Counted from the stretch's first letter, positions 42,853-55,180 are shown. The stretch is 64,000 bases of DNA from Drosophila miranda (GCF_003369915.1 NW_022881625.1:2790001-2854000), one strand, 5' to 3'. Numbers and translations are program-made. Notes: generated from the letters alone by a model not told the origin.

Positions 42853-45800
42853 AAGCAAGGTAGCGTCGGCGGAGCTCTTCATTGCCATGGAGCAAGGCCC
42901 CGCCGACATAGCTTTAGTCCAGGAGCCGTGGATTGCGTCATGCAACTCTGTGGCCGGACTAAAGTCCTCAAATTACAGCCTTCTCTACTCAACATCGGTA
43001 AGCAGGAACAGAACCGCCGTACTCGTACGGAAGGGAATCCATGCTCATCTTATGTCTCATTACAGCACGGATGACCTGACGGTGGTGATGCTGGAGAGCG
43101 AGGAAAAGCGCCTAATGGCAGCTTCCTGCTACATGGCACACGACAGGCCCGCCCCGCCGGAAGAACTTAGGAGTCTGGTGACAGAAGCCGGCTCCAAAAA
43201 TCTCCAACTCCTCATCGGTGCAGACGCCAACGCCCATCACAATGTGTGGGGAAGCCCTGACACCAACGATAGAGGTGAGTCACTCCTAGACTTTATCTTA
43301 TCCACTAACTTAGATGTAGCAAACGTGGGGGAGGATCACACCTTCGTGGGTCCCACCTTGTCAAACGTGGGAAAGAGTACCTTGGTATCTGACTGGAGAG
43401 TCCTCGAAAGACCATCCTTCTCAGACCATAAGTACATTCAGTTCAAGTGCGAATTCAAACACTCTTCGAAGATAACAGTCTATAGAAACCCCCGAAACAC
43501 AAACTGGGTAAAGTTTAAAAAGACTGTTACTTCGAAGCTCGCGAATCCGGGCTCAGTGAAATCCGCGGAGGATATAGAGAAGTCCCTAAAGACCCTATCC
43601 AACGAGTTACTGAACGCCTACCATGCATCGTGCAAACCCTCGAGAACGAAGAGGAGGTCCAAGCCACTCTGGTGGAACCGAGATCTCTCTCTCCAAAGAA
43701 ACAACCTCAAGGAATTCTTCAAGATCGCCAAACAAGCGAACGAAGAGATTGTCAATGAGGAATATAAAATCCTACTTAGGAGCTACAAGAAGGAAATACG
43801 TAAGGCACAAAGAAACTCGTGGAGAAACTTCTGCTCCAACATTGAGAAAGTGCCCGAAACCGCTAGGCTCCGGAAGCTGCTCTCAAGCAGCCCACAGTAC
43901 AGAGCCAACTAAAACTAGACAACGGACAGTGGAGAGAGGGCAGTAAAGAAGCCCTAACAGCACTAATGGAGGCGCACTTCCCTGGATGCACCAAGGTCAC
44001 TGACGCCAAGGAGCATCAGGACCTAGCGACTGAGGAACAGCACCCCCCAATAGGTCTGTTAACCACTAAGAGAATCCAGTGAGCCATAGACTCCTTCGCG
44101 GCCATAAAAGCACCAGGACTGGACGGGATATTCCCAGCCATGATGCAGTTGACCAAAGAGGTTATTACCCCATGGCTCTTCTCAATATACTCAGCATGCC
44201 TAAGTACAGGCTATATCCCCATCCAATGGAGAACCTCGAGGGTTGTCTTCCTCCCTAAGGCAGGAAAGTGCAGCCACGTGAGTCCCAAGGATTACAGACC
44301 GATAAGCCTTACCTCCTTTCTACTAAAAACACAAGAAAAGCTGTTGGATTTACACATCAGGAATGAGCTAGGGGGACTGATGTCAATAAACCAACACGCC
44401 TACACCAAGGGGAAATCAGTGGAGACGGCACTTTTCCCGCTAGTAGCCCCCATCGAGAGCGCCCTTCACAACAAAAAGTATGCTTTGGGAGCATTTGTGG
44501 ACATCTCAGGAGCATTCAACAACGTGGAAACAACCGCAATAACAAGTCGCCTAGAAGCGAATAACATACACCCTGCAATCAACGTCTGGATCAAAAACCT
44601 CCTAAGTTGTAGACGGGTGCAATCGGAGTGGGGCACCGCTTCCATGGTAAAGGGGGCACACAGAGGCACACCTCAAGGTGGAGTCCTATCGCCACTACTG
44701 TGGAATTTGGTGGTCGACGACCTCATTAAGAGATTTGAAAGGAAGGCCCCAAAAATAACAGCCTATGCAGATGACATAAGCATACTTATTACGGGTGTAT
44801 GTCCATCGACCCTCAGCTCCATAATGGAACGTACACTCAGGGAGATACGTGAGTGGGCGGAAGAGGTAGGACTCAGTATCAACGCGGACAAGACGGACCT
44901 CATCCTCTTTACCAAGAGGTACAAGGTACCGATATGGACCCCCCGAAAATTGACCAAACTATGCTGACTCCAAAATCACAGGTGAAATACCTAGGCACAG
45001 TACTGGACAGCAAGATGGCATGGAGGCCCAATGTAGTGGAAAGGGTGAAGAAGGCTACCATTGCGCTTTATGCATCCAAGAAGATGCTCAGCAGCACATG
45101 GGGCCTGTCACCTGCTCTAATGCACTGGATCTACATCTCGGTGGTGCGACCAACTCTGCTGTATGGAGCCTTAGTGTGATGGCAGGCTATTGAAAATAAG
45201 CCATACCATAAGCTTATGGAAAAGACTCAGCGACAGGCTCTGCTCTGTATTACAGGGGCACTGAGGTCAACCCCAACAAAAGCACTCGAAACTATACTCG
45301 GAATCGACCCCCTGGACATTCACGCTCGCCTGATTGCGGGAAAGGCAGCACATCGGCTTATAGCATCAGGAAACCTATCCATACAAGGATACGGGCACAG
45401 TTCAATTGGCAGGGACATGACCAGATCAACTGATTACATGACCCCCCAAACTTGCCTTGACGTCAAAACAACCACATCTTTGGGACCTGAAGACTGGAAA
45501 ATTGGAAGGGACCAAACTGAGCACCTCAATATATACACAGACGGCTCCAAGATGGAAGGAGGAGTAGGAGCGGGCCTATACTGTACAGACCCTGAGATAA
45601 GGCTGTCGTATAAGCTACCGGACCAATGCAGCATATTCCAGGCAGAAGTTTTTGCCATCGGGAAGGCAGCGGAGGTCGCTCTCCTAACAGAACGAGCACA
45701 CGATGCGGTCAACCTATTCGTCGACAGCCAAGCGGCGATATGATCCATGCAGTCGTCCGCGGTCAGTTCCAGAAGTGTCTTGGCGAGCAGGTAGGCATTA

Positions 45801-46421
45801 GACATCCTAAGCACGACAAAGACAGTGCGGATCTATTGGGTTCCCAGCCACCAGGGCATCGAAGGAAACGAAGCGGCGGACGTACTAGATAAGGAAGGCG
45901 TCGGGCTGGGGAATAGGAGAACCGAGAACGTGCCTGTCTCCCTCAGAACACTGCAAGGCGATCTAGAGAAGCAGGCTAGAGCACAGACTGATAGCAGGTG
46001 GAGGAGTACCACCACCTGCAGAACCTCGAAGATAATGTGCAAGGAGCGCAACGAGAAACTTAGCCACTACCTACTGCACCTACCACGAAAGGACTGTAGA
46101 TTGCTAGTGGGGATACTAACAGGTCACTGTCTGGCTGCTGCACATGCAGCAAAGCTAGGCATCACCAACAGAGACAGTTGTAGGAAATGTGAGGAACCTG
46201 GGGCTATCGAAACCCTGGAACATCTCATCTGCAACTGTCCGGCTCTCTCAAGGGCAAGGAGGAGATACCTGGGCGCCCCAGTGTTGGCATCACTGGAAGA
46301 TGCCTCCAAAAGGACGCCACAGGAACTGCTGGCCTATGCTAAAAAAACACCTGGATTCTCGGGGACTTTTAAAACCACATTAACACTCCCGCGACGGTTC
46401 ATACACCCCCCATCCGGATAA
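42818..46421 (+). pseudogene. LOA-clade ORF2 (EN-RT-RNase H), several frameshifts
   Basis: The endonuclease (42818-43912) shows QLNLHKSKVAS, ALVQEPWI, GADANAHHNVWG and FSDHKYI. The RT (44140-44967) has PGLDGIFPAM upstream, YTKGKSVETAL, RGTPQGGVLSPLLW and AYADDISIL. RNase H (about 45520-45890) has YTDGSKMEGG, QAEVFAIGKA, VDSQAA and WVPSHQGIEGNEAAD, giving the D-E-D-D residues. A C-terminal CX2CX8HX4C finger follows (CRKCEEPGAIETLEHLICNC). Frame breaks lie near 43910, 44080, 44965, 45178 and 45742. Confidence 0.85.
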
Positions 46422-46497
46422 CTAAGGGCCATATTGGCCTATGCGTGGCCCCGCTGAGGGCCGTCCGGGTTAACCTAACCTATCCTAACCTAACTGT

Positions 46498-47054
46498 TAA
46501 ATGTATTTAATTTAACTATGAAATATATTTAATTAAAATATGAAATGCACTTCTTTTATTTTATTTTAATTTCTCTGACATTTCTCTGGACGTTAATAAA
46601 TAAAGCTTGACGAAACCCACTGTTCCGATCAGCACAATTTAGAATTTAACACAATCTTCGATTAATTTGCATTCTTTTCTTGCAGCCACTCTCCGACCTG
46701 CTTATTTTTCCGTAGAAAACTGTCGGGCTCTGTCTGCAGCTACTACCTTCCAGTACAGTCGCTTCTGAAACATTTTAATTCGCTTAAAAGTGCCATAAGG
46801 TCTAGGCGCACACTCACACACAGGCCTTACGTGCTGAGACGAGACACAAAAATTGGAATTAGTTTTCTGAATTGGCCCAGACCGCTGCACTTGTGGCTGG
46901 GGTTTCCAGAGATGAGTCCAAAACTTTAAGGCTAGCCGTAACCATTTTATACATTTGCACGAACGAGTCGCGATCCATCCAAGAGGCAAACACACCTGAG
47001 AGTCGAACGTGGCAGGGCAGCTGAAGTGAGGCCGAGGCGGAGGCTGGGTGCTGA
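46498..47054. other. AT-rich flank of the LOA element, no gene seen
   Basis: 46500-46570 is almost pure A/T. The rest is single-copy in this window. Minus-strand frames here are not convincing. Confidence 0.5.
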
Positions 47055-47515
47055 GTGCTGTGCGGATGCATTTCATTTGGAAGGGGCCCCGACAAAGACA
47101 ATACGGAGGGTTTAAGGAGTGCCTTGGCCCGTTTACGCAACAGAACGGGCCCCTTAGTTCCACAACAACCCACACCGCCAACCTCTCCCCTGCCTACCTC
47201 CAACTCCAGATACACCAATCCCTACCAGCATCTAGCCGCCAATTCCTTGTCATCGCCCACATCTGCTGCTGTCTTGCCGCATTATAACGCGGTCTTATCA
47301 TTAAAGCCAACGGAAGCGGCATCGGCATCGGCAGCGTCAGCGGCAACGGCCACTGGACGGGGAAGGGGACGAGAAAGGGCTGCTGCTGGTGCTGAAACTG
47401 AAACCGCTGGAAGCGCAGGAACTAGAACAGGGGCAGCTCGCATCACAAGAGCCAGGACAGGAGCTGCTGATGCAGATGGGAACCGCATCAATGGCCTCGT
47501 CCAGAACGTGAGTAC
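47055..47515 (+). CDS. Unidentified host exon, Pro/Ser/Ala-rich
   Basis: An open frame reads GPDKDNTEGLRSALARLRNR, then Pro/Thr/Ser-rich LVPQQPTPPTSPLPTSN, RYTNPYQHLAANSL and SSPTSAAVLPHYNAVLSLK, then an Ala/Thr-rich repeat region. A GTGAGT donor follows at about 47510. After 47320 another frame (LKPLEAQELEQGQLASQEP, ELLMQMGTASMASS) looks equally coding, so a frameshift within the repeat is likely. The codon pattern resembles Drosophila low-complexity regulatory proteins. No family is recognised. Confidence 0.4.
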
Positions 47516-47906
47516 CATAAAATCATCTTACAGCAGTACCACAAGAGCCCGCTTCCCCGCATACTATATGGCTATATGTATAGTGTATTCGTAGCATATA
47601 TGTACCTGTATATTCTTGGACTTTGACATGCAATGACTGCATCTTTCAAGAGGCGATGCAGTTACTGCACAGTCAAGTGGCCCGTGTGAAACCAGCAGAA
47701 GGCTGTTACGCGCGGATCCCAAGCAAAACGCAGCCCTCCTCCCGCCCAACCGACCGAGGGGCGCTGCCGCATGACGAACGGTGCGTAGTCGAACCGAACG
47801 CGAACATGCAAGAAAGATAGCTATTAGACTAACATTCGAGGAAAATTAGCACTAAACTTACTAAGAAACTAAGCATGCAATCAAAATACAAATACCACTA
47901 CAATTA
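47516..47906. other. No gene seen; CR1 3' boundary lies here
   Basis: Possible intron or flank of the preceding exon. The CR1-clade element on the minus strand must end in this stretch, probably near 47830-47900, but its 3' tail repeat was not identified. Confidence 0.4.
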
Positions 47907-50626
47907 CTAATTACTAGAAAGGTGTGTAAGGATTAGTAATTTAATAAGAGGAAGAGAATTAGTGGTGGATATAATATGGTAGAGGGAATTATAATCCGAG
48001 CATAAGACCCTAAACGGTTCATGCAAGGAATAATTCGATCTACAAAGTGGAAGGAACAACGGTATTCAATTTCTAGTCAGTCTAATAGGAATCGTGAAGT
48101 TTATGCGGCTCAACAGATCAGGGCTGTCTATGTCAGCCCTAATCAAGTTGTGCATAAATATCACACCAAGCATTTTTCTACGGTTAACTAAGGATGGGAG
48201 GTTTACTAATAGTAGTCTACTAGAGTAAGATGGGAGTCTTACACCCGCATCAAAGTTAAGGCCCCGCAGAGCAAAGAGTAAAAAGTTGTTCTGTACTGAT
48301 TCTATACGGTCCTGGTGTACTTTGTACTGAGGGCACCATACACAGGAGCCGTATTCTAAGATCGGACGAACAAGCGAGGTATAGAGAGTCTTTGTTATAT
48401 AGGGGTCGTCAAATTCCTTTGACCACCTCTTTATAAACCCAAGCTCGCCCATGGCCTTATTTACCATGGTAGAAATGAGTTCGGAAAACTATAACTTGGG
48501 GTCCAACATAACACCCAGATCATCCACCAGGGTAATTCTCTCAAGAGAACCACCAAATAGGGTATAGGGAGCCAACAAAGGGCTAGAACGATGAAATGTC
48601 ATAACTTTGCATTAAGGTGTAACAAGTTTGCACAACACCATGACTGAAAGTTATTGAGATCGGATTGCAAGCGAGAATGAAATGAGATGTCCTTGTACTG
48701 GACACAGAGTTTAACATCATCCGCATACATAAGTACTCGAGAGTATGTTAATACTGAAGGCAAGTCATTAATAAAGAGTGTGAAGAGTAAGGGGCCTAGA
48801 TGGCTGCCCTGTGGTACTCCCGAAGAAACCTTTACTGGTAAAGAGAGGGAGTTTTTGAAGAGGACTCTTTGAGATCTGGAACAAAGATAGCTAGAAATCC
48901 ATCTCAGGAGGTTGGGCGGAAACCCTAAAAGGTCAAGTTTTTGCGCTAAAAGGGAATGGTTTACAGAGTCGAATGCTTTTCTAAAGTCGGTGTAAATAAC
49001 ATCCGTCTGTAAGTTACCTTGAAAGCCTTTAATAATGAAAGAGGTAAACTCTAGCAAGTTCGTGGTGGTAGATCGCCGCCTTATAAATCCATGCTGAGTT
49101 GGAGATATAAGTGACTTGCAGAGATGTTGCAAGTGCGGAGTTCAAACCTTCTCAAACATTTTAGGAATAGCGGATAACTTTGCTATACCTCTATAATTTT
49201 TTGCATCAGACTTGATCCCTTTTTTAGGGAGAGGGGGGAAGCAAGAAGAATCAATGGACAGGGTGAATAGTTTAAGCAAAGGTCCACACAGAGCCTCGGC
49301 GCAGTACATGAGTACACAACCTGGAACCCCGTCTGGACCCGGTGAAAACACCGGCTTAACTAGTCGAAGATCATGAAGTAGGGAACATTCATTTAACAAG
49401 GGACTGAAAATGCCGTTCGACCTCGGTAAACCGTATGGGTACGGATGACCAGAGTAGCTTTCCTCAGAATAGGTGGTTTGGAAAAATTGGGCAAAAAGAT
49501 CGGCAATTGCCTGATAGCGAGGATGGGTGTGCGGACGTTCTACGCTTACTGTTTACGAAGCAGTTAAACTGTTTACGGTCCTGAGAATAACGTATCCTGC
49601 ATCGAGATAGGTAGTTCTTATAGCATTGAGCATTAAGAACTGAAAAGTTTGTCCGAGCTATTACATATCGAGAGTGAGAAGTAGGAGAACCCACTTCTTG
49701 AAATTTTTTATGAACTCTTGATTTTAAGTTTTTAGACTGGATAACTCTTTGGTAAACCAAGAGGGTTTTCTAGTCGGACAAGAAAGCGGAACACAAGAAT
49801 CGAAAAATGTGCCAAGAGCATTGTAAAAAATGTTTGTGCCTTTTATGACATCAGTGCACAAGTACAAAGCGGACCAATCAAAATCCCTAATGAGGTTATT
49901 AAGCTTCGCAAACTCGGCTTTACGAAAGCAGCGGACACGTTCGGATAGCCTACTCGACCGATCCAATACAGTTGGTCCTATATCTAGCGACACCTCGAAA
50001 GTAGGGTGGTAGGCGTCTTCAGGTATAGTGAGCGGAAGGGCTCGGGTTAACAACACTATGGTCGGATCCGATACAAAGCACAGATCAAGCAATCGACTCA
50101 AGGAATTTTTCACATGGTTGACTTGAGACAGGGACAGGTCAAGCAAGCCGTCAGCAAAGTCATGTCGTGACATGGGCACTAGGATACTAGACTCGTTTAC
50201 CGAAGACCAAACAGTTACTGGCAAGTTGAAGTCACCAAGAACTATCATACGATCTTTATCAGATAGCGAGGAAGAAAAAGCGGTTAAAGCGGACAAGTGC
50301 TGCTCATAAATTGAAATATCCGAAGAAGGTGGGATATACGAGCAAGTATTAAATATAGCGAAAGCGGGAAGAATCAGTTTTACACACAGGAATTCCAGTT
50401 CCTGTTGAACTAGGACTGTGAATTGTTCCGACGTGAAGTAAGAGTCCACTGCAATTAGAACCCCCCCTGCACGTCGAGACGAACGGTCCTTTCTAAAAGT
50501 TGTGTACCGACCTGCCAAAACCTCGGAACAAAGAATGTCCGGCTTTAACCAGTTTTCAGTAAACACAATAACGTGGGAAGCAAATGCAACACTATCCCGG
50601 AAAAGAATGCTGAGCTTACTACGCAA
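47907..50626 (-). pseudogene. CR1 element 1 ORF2 (EN-RT), frameshifted
   Basis: The endonuclease (50626-49724) has VIVFTENWLKPD, LGDFNLPVTVWS and an HPTFEVSL end. The thumb/finger part holds FSPGDG-type and KGIKSDAKNYRGIAKLS text. The RT core is at 49132-48599 with HGFIRRRSTTTNLLEF, SGVPQGSHLGPLLF and LMYADDVKLC. The C-terminal RRWSKEF, SLVRPILEYGSCVW and LFALRGLNF segments are at 48467-48066. CRSNYSLHEPFRVLCSDYN lies beyond another shift, and the stop is at 47907-47909. At least four frame breaks occur. Confidence 0.85.
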
Positions 50627-50779
50627 GCCTCTTACATTCTGATAGGTTACTAAAAGAGAAGTTAGTTTTTTGGAAAAGTGGAAGCAAGACGGGAAGTTGT
50701 GGAAGAGGAAGTTGAGGTTGAGGGTGGCACACTGGAAAGATTTGTAAGGGATATGGGGGGCCTATTCTTCTTCTTAGCC

Positions 50780-51667
50780 TTAAACTCCTTCACCACCAAA
50801 TGCTCCGGCCAAAATTAGCCTCTTAAACGAGGCTATCTCCCTGACATAAGAGAAGTTGAATTTCTCCACCTTTAAACCCACGGCTTTTATTTTGCTTTTA
50901 ATGAAAGCAATTACATCATTAGATGTGAGGTCAGGGGCCAGCCGTGAGAGAAAAACTTGTCGTTTTGGTGGGACTCCCACCAGTGGTTTGGGCACCACAG
51001 GTCTAGTACCTGTGGTGGCAATATCCGGAGGTCCGGAAGGTCTATTTACTGGTGGGATCGGGATGGACGGGACAACTAGCGAACTTGCGGACACCACGGA
51101 CACGGACGCTGCAGACTTACTTGGCTGCACATTCTCCGAGGCGATGAATTCGGCTACCGAATCTGCATCGCCAGCAGCTGTCGTTGCCCTTGGAGTGGCA
51201 AACGAGATCAACTGCTGCACCCTTGGAGTGGTCGGAGTCAGTTTTTCGGCGGCGCACGGCTGAGTGACGGTTGGCACTTGCAGATCCCGCGGAGTGACCT
51301 TTTTACGCCACGGAGACTCATTCAGCAGTTGCAGACTGCCAAATTGAGACTCCATGGCTAGGAGCCGATCGTATTGCTTTTTAAAGCCAACGGTCAGCTC
51401 CTTAAAGCCCTTCCGCGTCTGCCTCATGAAAGCCACCATGTCTTTCTCCACCGCACGGCATGCCTCGCAACTGTAGTGCAAACCATTACGTTTTGAAATG
51501 GCATCACTCACAAGGCCAGAAAATCCAGCGCATTTTTCGTGCACTACGCTGTCGCAGAGCCAGCAGGGGATAATCGGCTGATCGTGGGTGATCTGCTTAT
51601 TGCATGATTTTTTGGCACATACAACAGAAAACTCCATAATAAGAAATTTGAACAAAATTAGAATCAA
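50780..51667 (-). CDS. CR1 element 1 ORF1 (295 aa, PHD-like finger)
   Basis: The frame is open over 295 codons. Residues about 17-70 form a Cys/His-rich PHD-like finger (CNKQITHDQPIIPCWLC, VVHEKCAGF, YSCEACR). A Ser/Thr/Pro-rich linker follows, then a C-terminal RRM-like part (RQVFLSRLAPDLTSNDV, VEKFNFSYVREIASFKR). PHD-containing ORF1 proteins are known in CR1-clade elements. The protein probably binds element RNA; its exact role is inferred. Confidence 0.7.
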   Translation of the reverse strand: MILILFKFLIMEFSVVCAKKSCNKQITHDQPIIPCWLCDSVVHEKCAGFSGLVSDAISKRNGLHYSCEACRAVEKDMVAFMRQTRKGFKELTVGFKKQYDRLLAMESQFGSLQLLNESPWRKKVTPRDLQVPTVTQPCAAEKLTPTTPRVQQLISFATPRATTAAGDADSVAEFIASENVQPSKSAASVSVVSASSLVVPSIPIPPVNRPSGPPDIATTGTRPVVPKPLVGVPPKRQVFLSRLAPDLTSNDVIAFIKSKIKAVGLKVEKFNFSYVREIASFKRLILAGAFGGEGV

Positions 51668-52082
51668 ATAATATTTAAAAAAAAATGGCTATCAAACCTG
51701 TGTGCCAGACAAACGCTAATAGGAGGAGAGGAGAACAGTTGCAGCAGCAGCTAATGAGAGAGAGAGAGCTACTGAACAAAAAGTTACGAGAGCGAGAGAG
51801 AAAGAACAGTTATTTAAGCTTAGGTGATAGGGAGAGAGTGATAACACAACAAAAGCTACCAGACGAGAGCGGACTGCAATGCAATGTAATGCGTACTCAC
51901 TCACTGCAACAACACACACACGACAAGCCGACGCCGAAAAATAAAAAGTTAAATAATGTTTTAACACAAAGCAAAAGGCATGCACTCGCGGGTTAGAATA
52001 GGTTTCCAGATTGTTGGCTGGTTAGGAAGTTAATTAAAGTTTATTTAGGAAAACACCGGCTGTTTATTCAAAACAAAAGGAA

Positions 52083-52692
52083 ACGAGGGGGAACGTTGTG
52101 AGTTGCAGCGGACACCGCAACTCTACAGTTATACCCGATACTAAATCAGTATGGCTCTCCTCCGGCAGACGCCGCTAATATTGAACGACACGACAAAGAG
52201 TGCGTGCGAGAGAGACAGAAAATCAGTCTGAGCGTGACGTCGGGGGCTGCGTAGCGTGCAAATTGATTTGTTCCTTTTGGCTATAAAAATTATCTGATCT
52301 GATCCAGATGCAGCAACCCGATAGATATGATCATTATCTATGATTCTGCGCTTTTAGTTTTCTCGTATCTCCAAAATTGTGGATGCCACAGATTTTCGCC
52401 TTTTGGGGGGCGGAAGGGGGTGGGGCGAAATTAAGAGATATACGTTTTATAGTGAAATCTAACAGGAGTGCGGATACCAAATTTGGTTACTCTAGCGTTA
52501 ATAGTCTCTGAGATTTGTGAATATCCCCAGATTTTCGTCCTTTGCGGGGGCGGAAGGGGGTGTGGCGAAATTTTGAAACAAACTCGTCTCGGTCCGATAT
52601 CTTAGGAGTGTGGATACCAAATTTGGTTGCTCTAGCTTTTATAGTCTCTGAGATCTAGGCGCTAATGTTTTACTCTAAGCAAAGCCGCCTCA
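52083..52692 (+). mobile_element. TATACCC repeat element, 5' part (E3)
   Basis: It begins CGAGGGGGAACGTTGTGAG, with the 5' hairpin and two of the three GGGGGCGGAAG modules. It ends at GCAAAGCCGCCT, where CR1 element 2 begins. Its last 33 bp are identical to a segment inside E5 (about 60883-60916). Confidence 0.75.
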
Positions 52693-53228
52693 ATCCCATC
52701 CCTGCAGTTTCTGTGGCCGTCACTTCTGACGCGGTGAGTGCTCCTAGTGCGGGTGTGCTGGTTGCTGACGACGTCTTGCCAATTCCTGCTCCAATTCCTG
52801 CTCCAATTCCTGCTCCAATTCCTACTCCAATTCCTGCTACAGCCATTGCTGCCAATTCCTCTGCCCTTGTACCGAGATCTCTTTTAGGAGTGGTTCCACC
52901 ATCTCGATCTCGCTCGGGACTTCAACTTAGAGCAGTGGTCCCTCGGAAAGCAATATTTGTTTCTCGTCTTATTCCTGAGGCTACAACGGAGGATGTTAAA
53001 CAACATCTTGCCGCTAAACTTAACACCTCGCCTGTTGATATAGTTGTGACTAAATTTACATTTAAACATAAGCGCAACATATCATCCTTTAAAATTCTTC
53101 TCCCTGATTCTTTACTATCCTGTTCTCTAGAACCGTCAATATGGCCTGAGCATACAATTGTGCATGAGTTCCTTCTCAAAGATTCGAACTCGAATCCAAG
53201 AATTACCGAACATGCTCCAAAAAACTGA
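52665..53228 (+). pseudogene. CR1 element 2 ORF1, 5'-truncated, fused to repeat sequence
   Basis: The first nine codons (MFYSKQSRL) lie in TATACCC-element DNA and the rest is CR1 ORF1. Five 12-bp units around 52780-52840 encode (PIPA/T)n. The C-terminal part matches the RRM-like region of element 1 (KAIFVSRLIPEATTEDV, VTKFTFKHKRNISSFK). The PHD-like finger is missing. The stop is TGA at 53226-53228, whose A is also the A of the ORF2 ATG. Confidence 0.7.
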
Positions 53229-54005
53229 TGTACTATTTTTCCATGCACTATCAGAACGTTCGCAGTTTGCTGGGAAAATTGCCTCAAATTCATACTAATA
53301 GCTCGTCCTTTGATTTCGATGCCATCGCGTTTACCGAAACCTGGCTTAACTCCTCTGTCAATGATCACGAAATTTTCATTGATAGTTACACTATTTATAG
53401 AATGGACCGCCCATCTTTTGCAGGTGGGGTTCTGATTGCAGCTAAATCTGTTTACTCATCTGAGTTATTCCCATTCAATAACATTCAGGGAATTGAACTT
53501 GTTGCAGTCAAAGTTCGTGTTGGCTCCGCATTTTTCTATTTAACCTGCTCTTACATTCCTCCCAGGTCTGATGCTGAGCTTTACTTACACCACCTCTCAG
53601 CAATTAATAATGTTGTTTCTGCATTAGGGTGCAATGATCGAATTATTGTCATGGGGGACTTTAACCTCCCATTTCTTTCTTGGCTGCCTTGTAATGACGC
53701 TAACCTGTTGTTTCCCAATTGCCATAATGACTTTATCAATGGGCTAACGGATATTTCCCTTGTCCAAATTAATGCCGTTAAAAACATTAGGGACAGACTT
53801 CTTGACCTCGTTTTTGTTAACGATGGTTCTCTTGCTACGGTATCTAGAGCAAGCCCAATATCTCTCCCTGAAGATCCTTACCATCCAACTTTGTTGATAT
53901 CACTTGAGTGTACACAATCTGCAGGTGCTGACAGTTCCATGGCTCCTTGTCACATAAAGTGTTTTCGCAAAACAAACTTTATCGATTTAGATCTACATCT
54001 TTATT
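53228..54005 (+). pseudogene. CR1 element 2 ORF2, endonuclease part
   Basis: Endonuclease with HYQNVRSLLGKLPQI, AFTETWLNSSVND, VMGDFNLPFLSW and DPYHPTLLIS. The frame is intact until the TATACCC element interrupts it after DLHLY at 54005. It continues at 60096 (IDATVNSFYSSIY) and at 61436. Confidence 0.8.
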
Positions 54006-55156
54006 TTTATACCCGATACTCAAAATGAGTATTGGGGTATATTAGATTTGTGGTAAAAGTGGATGTGTGTAACGTCCAGAAGGAATCGTTTCCGACCCCA
54101 TAAAGTATATATATTCTTGATCAGCATCAATAGCCGAGTCGATTGAGCCCTGTCTGTCTGTCCGTCTGTCCGTCCGTCCGTCCGTCCGTCTGTCCGTCCG
54201 TCCGTCCGTCCGTCCGTCCGTCCGTCCATCCCCTTCAGCGCCTAGTGCTCAAAGACTATAAGAGCTAGAGCAACGATGTTTTGGATCCAGACTTCTGTGA
54301 TGTGTCACTGCTACAAAAATATTTCAAAACTTCGCCCCGCCCACTTCCGCTCCCACAAAGGACGAAAATCTGTGGCATCCACATTTTTAAAAATACGATA
54401 AAACCAAAAACGCAGAATCGGTGAGGATGACCTTATCCTCTACAGTGCAAAATCTGAACCAGATCGTATAATGATTTTAGCCAGAATCAAGAAAACAATT
54501 TCATTCTTTCTCGCTCTGTCTCTCTCTAACACACAGGTTTCATGGTCGGTTTTGTCAATTGCAAAATATGAGTTCAAGGATCTCAGAACCTATAAGAGCC
54601 AGAGCAACCAAATTTGTTATCCACACTCCTGTGATATCGACCTTGACCGTTTCGTGTCCAAATTTCGCCACACCCCCTTCCGCCCACGCAAAGGACGAAA
54701 ATCTGGGGCATCCACAAATCTCAGAAACTATTGAGGCTAGAGTAACCAAATTTGGTATCCGCACTTCTGTTAGATCTCACTATAAGACGTATATCTCAGA
54801 ATTTCGCCCCACCCCCTTCCGCCCCCACAAAACACGAAAATCTGTTGCATCCACAATATTGCACATTCGGGAAAACTAAAAACGCAGAATCATAGATAAT
54901 GACCATATCTATCAGATTGCTGAATCTGGATCAGATCGGATCATTTTTGTAGCCAAAAGCAAGAAATCAATTTTCAGTGGCTACGCAGCGCCCGACGTCA
55001 CGCTCAGACTGATTTTCTGTCTCTCTCGCACGCATTTTTTGTCGTGTGGTTCAATATTAGCGGCGTCTGCCGCAGGAGAGCCATACTGACTTAGTATCGG
55101 GTACAACTGTAGAGTTGCGGTGTCCGCAGCAACTCACAACGTTCCACCTCGTTCTT
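54006..55156 (-). mobile_element. TATACCC repeat element, full length (E4, 1,151 bp)
   Basis: It is flanked by TCTTTATT at 53998-54005 and 55157-55164, an 8-bp target duplication; deleting the element and one repeat restores the CR1 frame. On the plus strand it starts with the TATACCCGATACTCA...TGAGTATTGGGGTATA hairpin and ends with the GTTGCGG hairpin and CCTCGTTCTT. It holds three internal GGGGGCGGAAG modules on the complementary strand and an 80-bp tetranucleotide array. No protein is encoded. Confidence 0.8.
54150..54232. repeat. (GTCC/GTCT)n tetranucleotide array within E4
   Basis: About twenty CTGT/CCGT units in a row. The same array, of different length and unit order, lies in every TATACCC copy: about 2452-2486, 3560-3606, 61228-61296 and 63173-63238. 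Confidence 0.9.
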
Positions 55157-55180
55157 TCTTTATTCATTACCGAACATAGA

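Larger units (their letters stand above)
41693..46497 (+). mobile_element. LOA-clade non-LTR retrotransposon (with RNase H)
   Basis: About 4.8 kb, probably 5'-truncated because ORF1 begins only 68 bp from the feo junction. ORF1 is the DUF4780-like type found in LOA elements. ORF2 has endonuclease, reverse transcriptase and RNase H. The 3' end is a TAACC-type repeat, ending CCTATCCTAACCTAAC near 46497. It is inserted in feo copy 5, whose continuation is not found on the right side. Related LOA elements (such as TRIM) are known from D. miranda. Confidence 0.85.
47907..52080 (-). mobile_element. CR1-clade non-LTR retrotransposon, element 1
   Basis: On the minus strand: 5' UTR (about 52080-51668, CT-rich), ORF1 with a PHD-like finger, and ORF2 with endonuclease and RT ending at 47907. 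The right end abuts a TATACCC element. The left end lies close to the ORF2 stop. Its sister element is at 52693-63128. DMCR1A-like elements of this type are known in Drosophila. Confidence 0.8.

Noticed and set aside
54150..54232. Possible CRISPR-like or satellite array
   Set aside because: Units are 4 bp without spacers; it is a microsatellite inside a transposon.
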